From: Ancylostoma caninum
Taxonomy: Eukaryota > Nematoda > Chromadorea > Rhabditida > Ancylostomatidae
Length of the DNA: 64,000 bases
Direction: 5' to 3'
Assembly: GCA_037903475.1 (NCBI GenBank)
Contig: JBAJFG010000013.1
Span: forward strand, 372,001-436,000
Shown: in pieces, positions 26,201 through 35,292 of the stretch
Position numbering within the stretch: the first letter of the stretch is position 1
Layout: each line of letters opens with the position of its first letter
Notes under the pieces: model-generated
Told to the model about the DNA's origin: nothing
What the model saw: the letters and a program-made list of their open reading frames with translations, nothing else
Databases searched by the model: none
Translations under genes and position numbers: made by a program

Positions 26201-26229
26201 ACAGCACACAATATCAATGTCCTCTCCAT
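13182..26229 (-). CDS. nra-4: NOMO / nodal modulator (BOS complex subunit), 26 exons
   Basis: Exons: 26119-26229, 24978-25113, 24199-24279, 23970-24110, 23156-23223, 22932-23063, 22650-22865, 22445-22588, 22215-22321, 21351-21526, 21181-21300, 20845-20955, 20602-20741, 20294-20441, 19924-20020, 19566-19712, 19418-19508, 18955-19025, 18509-18638, 18314-18430, 16629-16756, 15692-15861, 14858-14988, 14608-14800, 14409-14569, 13182-13265. They sum to 3351 bases, 1116 residues, all in phase. The protein has an N-terminal signal peptide (MERTLILCAVFVFAAA), a chain of beta-sandwich modules with repeated G-x-Y-x-L/V turns, one hydrophobic span at about 1071-1087 and a short basic tail ending KKRK. 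NOMO works with nicalin and TMEM147 in ER translocon-linked membrane-protein biogenesis; C. elegans NRA-4 acts with NRA-2 on nicotinic receptor assembly. The match to human NOMO, as remembered, is continuous to the C-terminus, so orthology is firm; individual junctions are inferred. Confidence 0.95.
13505..14262 (+). repeat. purine-rich tract with (GA)n, last intron of nra-4
   Basis: For over 700 bases the plus strand is dominated by A and G, ending in GGGAGAGAGAAAAAGAG-type minisatellite (about 13928-14035) and an uninterrupted (GA)n at about 14217-14257. On the nra-4 transcript it is a long polypyrimidine tract inside intron 25 (13266-14408). The Glu/Lys/Arg-rich plus-strand frames it creates are composition effects. 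Confidence 0.85.
17465..17715. mobile_element. MITE with 8-base target duplication, nra-4 intron 20
   Basis: TGTACATA at 17465-17472 is repeated at 17708-17715. Between them the left arm GTCTATTAGCTCACAGA matches the inverted right arm, and pairing continues through GGCGCC-GATC and a TGC-AA-TACGAC segment for about 60 bases per side. An 8-base duplication fits the hAT group or a similar transposase. No coding capacity. Confidence 0.8.
17905..18132. repeat. palindromic element, family D, nra-4 intron 20
   Basis: Left arm around 17920-17972 (ACGTACGC, GACGCATACATCTATG, AGGAGGAT) is complementary to the right arm at 18075-18131 (ATCCTTCATCATACAGACGC then CGTACGCATCTG). A related pair occurs at 30205-30402. 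Confidence 0.6.
21909..22112. repeat. palindromic element, family B, nra-4 intron 9
   Basis: Outer arms (AAACTCCAAACGTACGCAGAC on the left; its imperfect complement ending GGACTTCTCTGTATGTACA on the right) enclose GC-rich CCGCCCAAGAGAGCC repeats. The outer arms match the family B copy at 10218-10395. Confidence 0.65.
23663..23969. mobile_element. palindromic MITE abutting the exon 4 donor of nra-4
   Basis: The element starts TATAGTGGAGTCGTTTT at 23663 and ends with its inverse CGACTCCACTATA near 23967. The two arms pair for about 120 bases each, through CAGTGCGTT, GCGGCTCC, GCATTG-AGCACGCAG and a GGTCAA-AG/CAGTTGAC core. Termini of the form TA-TAGTGG with a TA duplication suggest a Tc1/mariner-mobilised MITE. 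It fills about 40 percent of nra-4 intron 4 and its right end coincides with the splice donor of exon 23970-24110. Confidence 0.85.
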
Positions 26230-26241
26230 TTTTCACCCAAG

Positions 26242-26243
26242 CT
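26242..26243 (-). promoter_or_regulatory. candidate spliced-leader acceptor of nra-4
   Basis: CCTTTTTTTCAG on the minus strand ends 12 bases upstream of the nra-4 start codon with no coding exon upstream. This spacing is typical of SL1 acceptor sites in clade V nematodes. Confidence 0.55.
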
Positions 26244-27510
26244 GAAAAAAAGGAAAGTAAATTTTACGGAAAAGAGTAGCAAATAAGTGAGTGAAAAGAC
26301 AAGATAACCGCAGAACGTTAAGCACTCGTAGAATTTGTGGAGAAAAAACTAATTACTAACTGATCTAATCAATTACTACTATTATTACTTACTAACTAAC
26401 TAATTACTACTTATTACCCAATCTATTCATTTCGAGGGATTCGTTCTATAAAATCAGGTATTTAAAACTGGCAGACGCCAGGATTAGGAAAAATGGGAAT
26501 ACAGTCCTGTTTTTCTTTAATTCTTTCAATAACTACTGGCGGCTCCCACACAGGATTTGTATGGTTCTTCCAGAGATTCTACAGTGAGAGTTCATAACAA
26601 ACAGCCTTTATTTTCACGAGCCTTCTAGCTAGCGCAGTTTGAGAATACATCAGGTCTAGTTTATGTTTATTCTTCGTATTGCAAGGGATTCTATGCTTTG
26701 AAAAACAAATGAACTAGCGGGACCATGTACGAAAGTGACCTTTAGAGGACGAGTAAATGAAATCAACAATGGATATAGACAATTTCAAAAGACTTTCCTG
26801 ATAAAGAGAACAGCCGAGAATTTACTGCGAGTTCACAAGTTGACCTCAATGGCGTTTAGGTCTACGGTAGTTGGCCGAGGTCGTAGCCGATTTTTCCACG
26901 CCTAAGCAGCTGGAGGTGAGAAGACGCGCTGGCTTTGCAGTTTCTTCGTTCTGTTTCCATCTCATTTGTCTAGGGCTGCACCTAGTAGTGACTCAGAATA
27001 GGAGATTTCTCCATGAATTCTTGAAAAATAGCACGCAGACCGTGTACTTCGCTGAATTCTGCCATTTTCCGAGCAACCGACGGTGGGATTTTGCGTAAAT
27101 TGTGTATTTTCGAAGCATCAACAGCGGTCTCCTAGGTTTCGAGCTGATTTCAATTAGTTTTTGGTACTTTGCAATCAAATCCTATTCAGATATCCCCCTT
27201 CCTTTTTTTAACTTTCTGACTTTTATCTTCCAGCCGCATTATTTACACTTTTTCACGGACTATAGACGAGAATCGCCGGTGCTGATTCATCAAAGCTTTG
27301 AATACCCTTTGATGGCGTTATGATCAGGCTGTTTTGATAAGGTCTCTTTTGTTAATGTTGCTAGAGTGGTATTGTTGCGTAATGCCAGCCTAATCGCCTA
27401 CGATTTTCTCAACTATCTTCGAAGATGCATTAGAATCTACAACGGTAAAATTGACGTTAACGATCTCTGCAGACTTTTTTCTCCCTCTATAGCTACATTT
27501 ATAGTGCGTC

Positions 27511-27615
27511 GGAGTCCGATCCGGTCGGATATGAAAAGATACATATCGATACTTACTCGTATCTATCCGACGAGGATCGATACGTATTTTTTGTTGTCCG
27601 ACCGGGTCGGACTAC
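27511..27615. repeat. short palindrome
   Basis: GTCGGAGTCCGATCCGGTCGGA at the left and GTCCGACCGGGTCGGACTACG at the right are inverted repeats, with paired ATCGATA-type words between them. It sits about 480 bases upstream of the chin-1 start codon. Confidence 0.6.
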
Positions 27616-28093
27616 GACGAACTATAACTGCAGCGTATGGATGAGAACAAGGGACGCTGAAAATTGTTTTGCTTTAATTTCTGTTAGAAGTCCAATATTT
27701 GAGAATTAAGAGCAGTTTATTTGAAGTACTGGTGCGTTTGAAAAAAGAACTTGTACTTTAGAATTAGGAAAAAGGAAATAGAATAAGAAGGGCGCTGAAT
27801 GCAAGGGACTACTACTTATTTTATTCTGAGAGTAAGCGACCAGTTTACAGCAGAAAACCTTGAAGATAATTGAGTTCTTTAGAGCTGCTTTCAAAACAAA
27901 AAAGCTAGGAAATTCCGCCTTTCAACAAAATTTCTTCTATTCGATGTTTGATCTCCCTTTTTCCACACAATTTTAGTCTTGATAAACCTTTGGATTCGCA
28001 ATTGCTGCTCACAAATATCATTTTATTCTGATTTTAGATTGAATTCATGTTGCTACTGCCTTGACATAGTAGTTGAACGGCTAGAATCACGTC

Positions 28094-31000
28094 ATGGACG
28101 AGGACGGCAGCGGAACCGGTGGCTCCATAGGTTGGTGGAATCGACATTTATTCACTCCTCACAAAAGCTAAATCTCTCATGAATTTATTGCAATTAGCGC
28201 TTTTTTTCTATTTTCTATCCCCAAGTGTTTTTTTTTTTTTTGGAATCTAGGGTGGATACTATGCAGTAGTGTTAATTTTCGCGTTTTCTTTCTTCCAATG
28301 CCAACTTTTTTTTAAATATCCATTTCCAGGAGGCCTCGGATACTGGAAACAGAATCTCTACCTTCTCCAAGAACGAGCACCTAAACCTATTGCTGTTCCC
28401 TGCAATCGAGTAATAGAGAATCGACCTCCACAATATGGGAACGAGTTTCATGGCTTGATTGACAGAGTGGAGGTTCGTACCTTTTTCCTTCCATTTTTTT
28501 CTAGAAGAGGAACCATCAGTAATCTCAGCGATGACAGCTGTGAATCATTGAGTTTCTGAAGACGAGGGTTCGTCCAGGACACAGACGCTTCTTTAGAAAG
28601 AGGGGACACTTGTGGAACAGTCACTCGTACCTAGGCATATGCTGTCATATCCAGTTTGTGGTGCTAAGCTCGAATCCTTTTTCCTTCCTTGTCGAGCGGT
28701 TTTCTGTGAAGCGTCACATGGCACGATGTTCTCTTGTCAGCTGCGGTCTAATTTGGCTTCTGGGATGATTCTACTAAGAGAACTGTTGAAGCTATCTAAT
28801 TCATTGCAAAATTTGTCATTGTGACTAAGTTCTTTCTGGATGGCGTGTTTGAATAGTGTTGGCGGCTATTTCTAGCAGAATCGATCGCTGAGGATAAATT
28901 TGGCTGTTTAGTGCTTTGGGCAAGCCTGAACTCAACCCTTGGGCAAGTCATGCCAAGTAACCCTTCAAAAATGTCACCGCAGCAGAAAAGTGAAGCGGAT
29001 CCGTGTTCAGCTCAGAAACTGCAGATGAGAGAATATAGTCCATAAACTTCATCGGTGGAATTGCGAAGTCGGCGGAGCGGCGCGTGCGCGTAGTGGCTGG
29101 ATTGTAACGCTTGAGCTGGGCCACCTCAGCTGTTTTCAGCTTGGATGGATGCTCTTCAGTACGATTTGTGATTACACAATGTTTCTCTACTTTCTGTTGT
29201 CGTTGTGCACCGTTGTATTGATCATACTCGTCTACTGAACTCGAACAGCAGAAAGGCTGACGAGTTATAAGGGCAATTTAGAGTAGCTCAGACAATTCCG
29301 GGAGCAAATCCCGTTCCAACCGCCGGCAAATCCCCGACGGAACGTTTGAACGAGGACCAATAGCGGGCAAACAGCTGGCGGAACCACGCATGTTGCGGGC
29401 CAAACGCTCTGTCGGGCGAATCGCGGGCTAAACGCAGAATCATTCGGGCTGATGCACCACCGTCGGGGTTCGGCCCGCTATGTGAAGAGTGTCGGGCATC
29501 GGCTCGCTTTCCGCGGCCATTGACCGTCGGCAAATATCTCCAAAAAGCGGCCTGAACGACTACATATTTCGGCTCAATAAGGAAATGGCTCGGTCGGAAT
29601 GATTGGTTGGTGGTAGTACGCACGTGGTAAAGGATGAAGGCAACACCGGTATGGAAGAAATCGGCAGCATGGATGGCCTAGTGGATAAAGCAGCGGACTC
29701 TCAGTAATTCACAAAGAATGGTCAGGTTGGTTCGAATCCTCTTAGTAATAGAAGAAGGCTAGCACTACGAAACCATGGAAATGGCTTGCAAATAGCCATC
29801 TTTTCGAATTTCTGATGAGAGTTTGCATATTTGTGTTGCTTTTATACTTCGGTGGATCACTCTGGATCCACAATAGCTTCGAACCGGGAGCTGCTCCGTG
29901 CGAGACTGTACCCAAGCAGTGACCAAGCTGACAGAGGTTGTCACGGTGCCGGCGTCCAGCTGACAGGTAATTGTGGAGAATACCGCCTTGTGCGCTTGAT
30001 TAGGAGCAGTAGCGCCTGGTGGTTTGCGGGCCCATGGCGGCCTGAACGCGGACAGTACTCGGGCGGATTGGAATGCAGGCTCCGCTTTCAGCGGCCCTAC
30101 AGCGGCCTGAACGCGGCTACTTTTCGGGCGAAAACACCCAAACGCTCGTTCCGACCCTCGCCCCCCGCTCGCTCCGAACGGGATTTGCCCCCGAAATTGT
30201 CTGAGAGGATGCGTGCGTCAGACGCACGCATTCATTTGCGAAGGATCTTCTATGAAGACCGGTCAACGCGGCATGCACATAATGAAAAGAAGATGCGACC
30301 GTCATGAGGCCGTAACCGCGTACGCCTGAGCTGCGTTAGCGATGTGAATCGCCCGATCCTCCTTCATACAGATGCACGCGCGTCAAACGCACGCATAAAA
30401 TTGCCCTGTACCCCCATAATACAGCCGTGTCGCGCCTGCACGTCTACGTCCGCGCCTCTACCGATGGCTATCATAGACTCTACGTCTAGTTATAAATGGC
30501 TAGATTCTCTAAGTATTCTTCCGATGAGAGTGACAGTGTTTATGTTCGCGAGTGACCTGAAAAAAATTGCTCTTCTTCTTTGTACACACGATATACACTT
30601 TTCTAACAAGTTGTTGGATGTACTCGATGTTTTATCAAGCAACCAGTGACATTTTCGGAGGAATTCTATGATAGAGAACCTCTGTTGTTATCTCAAAGCA
30701 AATCATGCGTTTTCTTTTGTGATGAGAAAAAAAAACTTCGATTATCTCCTGTTCAAAGTTATGTGTCAGTGAGATAGAATCTTTTGTTGGAGTGCGGAAC
30801 TGAGAAGTTCAATAAGATGCAAGACCATGAAGAAATTCAGAATCAACTATATAACAAGTAGTTTCTGACGGTAGCACTATTCTCAGGCTGATCGCATGTT
30901 AATGGAAGTTGGCGAAGGAGCTTTTCTTGTTCGGGAATCTCGACGATCTCAGGATGCATTCACGCTTTGTATGATGTTTGACGGACGCGTTCTTAATTAC

Positions 31001-33682
31001 AAGGTAATTGATTTTACTTGGTGTTTTGCTTCACTGCTCCAACTTTCCCTAATGCCGAGGTTTGGAAACTAAATAGTCACATTTCAATAACTGGAATTAT
31101 CGGAATTTTTATTTTGATTGATTTTCCTACGTGGGATTAACTATATTCGTTGGCACGCACACAGTGTGGCATTTGCGACCTTTCGCTCTTTTCCTTGCAT
31201 GTTCTATCCTAGCGACACAATGGTAAGCCCAGACAATGTTGATTTGCCTCAATTTCCGTGTGTTAGTCGCACCATCAACCCCTTGAGGGGTATTCGAGAT
31301 CACTGGGAACGAAATTTCAAATCCAGTCCTAACATTCCTCCTTTTTAGTGATCTTCCAGGAAATAAACTTGTTTTGAAACCAATTTTCCCTGAACAATTT
31401 ACTTCCTATATGTTTTCAGTTGTATTATGATGGTACTCACTATGTGGGAGAGAAACGATTTGAAACTATGGAACTATTAGTAGCAGACGGCTTGATCTCA
31501 ATGTTTATGGATAAACATGCCTCAGATTATATCAAGCGTATGGCGGATGAGGCGATTTATGAGCACAGGTGGGTTTTGATGGGATGTAATGATGTTTTAT
31601 CTAGTTATGTATTATTATTCGTCCTCATTACTGCACTATACCTTGGTTTTCAGCCCCTACATGCAATATACGAAGAGCTCCGAACGAAAGCCAGTGGCAC
31701 GATCGCACAGCTTTACTCAACACACCTTCAAAATGCCTCATTACTGTGATTACTGCAGGAATTTCATGTGGGGTTTGGTGCAGCAGGTGGGTTACCAGTT
31801 ATTTGATAGATAATACAAGATAAGTGTGACTGGAAATCACATTTATAGGGAGTGCGATGTGAAGATTGTGGATTTGCGGCTCATAAAAGATGCTCCGAGC
31901 ACACACTACCAGATTGTCGACCCGAGGCTCGATATGTTAAGCGGATGTTTGCTGTGGATTTAACAACGCTCTGCCTGGCGCATTCAACGCCAATACCGCC
32001 AGTGGTGACAAAGTGTATACAAGAGGTGCGTATCGCTGGTTTGAGATTCACTACCTGTTTATGACCATCTTGGTTGAAAATTATTTTTGTGGGTGTGTTG
32101 GTGATTGGTAATAGTTGATTTCACACTACTCACACCACACTTTGCATTCAATTTTACATTCCATTTGTTTTTTCTGCTACTTTTTTTCAAGCATTTTTCT
32201 TTGAAGCCTTTTGTAAAATCTTTCGTAAAAGTGATTTCTCATTGTAGCAATAGTAGTTTTCACCTAGACAAACAAAAAAGTGCAGTTTTTTAAGCTGCAG
32301 GGGTGAAATCCCATTTACGCGAAAATGCTTGTTGCACAGCGCTCAGCATCGCCCATGCGTTCTATTTCCCGCGTCATTTTTGCGAGTTTTTTTCGGACAC
32401 CATCTGCAAAGCCGTATTGGGGTTAAATGGACCGGAACATCACATTTGTTTTTCTAACCATAGTGTATGTCTGTTTAGGTAGAAGCTCGTGGACTAAATG
32501 TTGAGGGAATATATCGAGTATCGGGCTCACATGATCATATGGAGAAGTTGAAAAGGCAGTTCGACTCACAACAGGCGGTTGACTTGAATCAGGTTAGTGG
32601 CGCATGTTCTTCTTGTTATTTTTGCTGTTTTGACCATTATTTATGCATCAATTAACCTACTTTTCATTTGTTGTTTGTTGTTCTTCGTTTCCGGACCTGC
32701 GATACTGCGAATTAGGAAGATTGCTTAATCATAAAAGATCTTGCAGTCCTTTGGATGCTACGCCTTTGCTTTTTGGTAGCTATACCCTTCCACTGATGCT
32801 GTTGCAGCTGGATAATCATTACTTCTTAGTGTTTCGGCTAGATTTGTACAGCTTGCATCTATTCATATTGCCAGTCAACCACTCTTACATCACAGAAAAT
32901 CGCCTGTCTGGACTGCACCACCTACGCGATGCCACAGATCAGTCGGGCATGTGGTTTTCGAGCGTTGTCGGTATTGATTTTTCTTTGTTTTTACCCAAGC
33001 ATTTCGAAGTGAAGACAAAAACACATAGAAATGGTGGAAAACACCGCCCGACAACAACAACGTCCAGCTGGTCTATCGCATCGCGTGGGTGATGCGGCGC
33101 GGCAGACCAGGCGGGTGGTATTTTGTGGTGCGAGAGTGATTGACCGGCACTGTATGCCATCTCCTGTAGACTATCTGCTTTAGGTGGACGATATTCACAC
33201 AGTTTGCGGCCTTCTGAAGCTTTACCTAAGGCTGCTGCCACAACAGCTCGTCCCGTTCAGCGTATACAAAGCTTTACTCGCCGCATTTGCCAACGCACGA
33301 AGTGTACATGAGAAGACTAGAGCGTGCAGGTAATATTCGAGACAACTACTAGGTCCTCATATGGTTTTCTCAAAAGTATTCTTCCAGAAAAGCCCTGGAA
33401 GAGCTTTCAGAAGCGAATGCTGTAACCCTCAATGCTATTCTGATACATCTACGGAAGGTATTAAGCTTTTCCTTCTTTTTTTAAACCATTATTCATGTAA
33501 CTTGAGAATAATTTTTAAAGGTAGCCGAACACAGTGCTCAGAATAAGATGAGCGTCGAGAACATCTCGACGATATTCTCTCCTACATTGTTCTGTACCGG
33601 TGCTATACCGTCATTGCCACAACAACAGCACATGTTGCTGCATTTTATGATCCGAACACCACGGATAGTCCCATATGTGTGA
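28094..33682 (+). CDS. chin-1: chimaerin-type Rac GTPase-activating protein (SH2-C1-RhoGAP)
   Basis: Exons: 28094-28130, 28330-28472, 30887-31003, 31420-31568, 31654-31786, 31849-32025, 32479-32592, 33184-33329, 33388-33457, 33521-33682; 1248 bases, 415 residues, all in phase. An SH2 domain at about 50-148 has the FLVRES motif (phosphotyrosine-binding Arg76). A C1 domain runs from His167 to Cys216 with full zinc spacing H-x12-C-x2-C-x13-C-x2-C-x4-H-x2-C-x7-C. The RhoGAP domain (about 228-410) has the arginine finger Arg265 in GIYRVSG. Chimaerins switch off Rac and are recruited and opened by diacylglycerol through C1. The order and spacing match human alpha2-chimaerin; the C-terminus is shorter by some tens of residues. 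The 37-base first exon encodes an acidic, Gly/Ser-rich N-terminus and is the least certain part. Intron 2 (2.4 kb) is full of repeats. Confidence 0.95.
29282..30206. mobile_element. 925-base element with terminal inverted repeats, chin-1 intron 2
   Basis: Left end CTCAGACAATTCCGGGAG...AAATCCCGTTC and right end GAACGGGATTTGCCCCCG followed by AAATTGTCTGAG are inverted repeats of about 30 bases. Internally both halves are rich in CGGGC/GCGGGC words with partial further pairing. No transposase is encoded. It encloses the tRNA-like block at 29660-29748. Confidence 0.7.
29660..29748 (+). repeat. tRNA-derived (SINE-like) sequence
   Basis: GGATGGCCTAGTGGATAAAGCAGCGG resembles a pol III A box (TGGCnnAGTGG) and GGTTCGAATCC about 50 bases on is a perfect B box. 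The acceptor stem does not close into a canonical cloverleaf and there is no CCA context, so this is read as a SINE head or tRNA pseudogene, not a working tRNA. Confidence 0.55.
30207..30402. repeat. palindromic element, family D, chin-1 intron 2
   Basis: ATGCGTGCGTCAGACGCACGCATTCAT near the left end pairs with GATGCACGCGCGTCAAACGCACGCAT near the right end, with AAGGATC/GATCCTCCTTCAT words inside. It directly follows the 29282-30206 element. Arms resemble 17905-18132. Confidence 0.6.
32878..33155. repeat. palindromic element, family C, copy 2, chin-1 intron 7
   Basis: Left arm CACTCTTACATCACAGAAAA with CACCACCTACGCGATGCCACAGATCAG pairs with the right arm CTGGTCTATCGCATCGCGTGGGTGATGCGGCGCGGCAGACCAG...GTGCGAGAGTGATTG. 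Same family as 12463-12920 and 59205-59490. It fills about half of the intron between exons 7 and 8. Confidence 0.8.
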
Positions 33683-35292
33683 CGTCATATACGGTTGATC
33701 GATTGCTTTTATTATATATAGTTTTAGTTTCGCATGATTTTTAGCATAATGCACTAGCCAGTTACGCTTTAATCACGGTGCAGCGCGTTTTTGTTTTTCT
33801 AGGTTGTTTGATCCATGAGCCAACGCGTGAAGTATGTCTTATTGATGCTCATTCGGCTTTTCCTTGGGTTTTTCATACAATGCTCATATTTTTTCACGAA
33901 AGCTTTGTTATGCAGAAAGCCAGCAGCGCATTCTACTTTGGCGATTTCACTTGTTCTGAAGTCCTTTAATAATTTTCTATGTTCATAATGTTTCAGGTAA
34001 TTAGAACGTAATAACTTATAGCCTAACCCCTTTCGCTGTAATACATGTAATTTCGTGTTTTCTGGGGGTCCTTGGGCGATCAGCGATTTTCCAATTTACA
34101 TTTGGGACGATGGCACAACCAATCAGAGCTCGTGTAGGGTCCGCCCATAGTTTTCAGCGACGGCAGGAGATTTGTTCGAGTTTTAGCCGCCGCTTATTGT
34201 TAAAGATTCTGACTGCTGAGGCGACACTGGTTTTGGTGCGTATTGATTTGTTGCCGGCGAAGGCGGCGACAGCGTCAACGACGCGCCGCTCACAATTATT
34301 ACGTATCGAAACCACTGTCCTGCGGTAGCAGTAACCAAAACTTCTCGAGAATATGGCAAATGGATTAACGCGTAGGATTAGTACTGGTGAATACCTATGC
34401 TCCTTCTTCTGACACTTCTAATCTGAGTCGAACTTTGACCTGCCTATATGATTCATGCTTGCATAAATTATCGTATGAAATTCGTAATTGTACGCACAAG
34501 ACTGTATGGGGGCGTGGCTTCTCCAAAATGGGCGTTGCTTAACCCTGGAATGGATGGAGCTAGAGGGAGACCATACCATACCATATGTACTACCTGTACG
34601 GTATTGCAAGCTCTTGCTTCTTCGAGAAAGTAGTGTACTCAAGGAACGGCTCCATAGCCAATCGCAGAGCGGAAAGACTCCGCCCACTTTTCGATCCTAG
34701 GATACTGTTGTTTTCTAGATTTTTGATTTTAGTGGAAGTTGACATTCTATGTAAACGCAGATGGTATAAATCGCTGATCGAGCAGGGTTCCTTCGCGACT
34801 TTACCTCTTCCCATTGCCTTCCCGTCCGAATTTTGCCCTGATAAATGAAAAGACACCTGTCACTTCTAACTGCCACTAGCTTCATATGTGTTCTTTGTTA
34901 GCAATTTGCTTTATAACGGTTTCAGATAATTACTTTCTTGATCTCCTTGCCACAACTTTTAACCGCTGCATTGCATTCTTTAAAGTCTTATCGATTTATT
35001 CATTGCAGATTTGCCTTACTATACATAAAATCTTATCTATAACAACTAAAACACAGCACATCGAGTATCAAACAGTATGTAATACTTGTACAAAAAGTAG
35101 AGAATCACAACACAACCATATTCTGGAGGTTCTGTCTTTTACGAGTAAGCATGAATAAGTTATACACATCTTTACAAGTATGAGGCCTACAGGCAAAGAT
35201 GCATTGCACGGGCAATTGACGGTGACTGCTGCTTTGGACTATCCTCTATTATGAATGGCTACTATGCCTGCGTTACCCGTATTCACGTGAAA
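33683..35292. other. convergent intergenic region chin-1 / alh-9
   Basis: Both genes end here. It holds a palindrome at 34205-34330 (listed) and small nematode repeat fragments around 34490-34690. No gene is supported. No clear AATAAA follows chin-1 within 250 bases. Confidence 0.55.
34205..34330. repeat. palindromic element, family E
   Basis: GCGACACTGGTTTTGGTGCGTATTGAT on the left pairs with ATTACGTATCGAAACCACTGTC on the right. Similar arms (GACACTGGTTTCGATACGTATCGAC) occur at 60355-60462. Confidence 0.5.

Larger units (their letters stand above)
26230..28093. other. divergent intergenic region nra-4 / chin-1
   Basis: The two genes are transcribed away from each other, so both promoters are expected here. 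Visible content: a minus-strand TTTTTTTCAG acceptor at 26242-26243, twelve bases before the nra-4 ATG (likely spliced-leader site); an ACTAACTAATTACTA-type low-complexity run at 26348-26412; and a palindrome at 27511-27615. No TATA box or initiator can be assigned with confidence. Confidence 0.6.

Noticed and set aside
29660..29748. Functional tRNA gene
   Set aside because: A and B boxes are present but the acceptor and anticodon stems do not pair properly.
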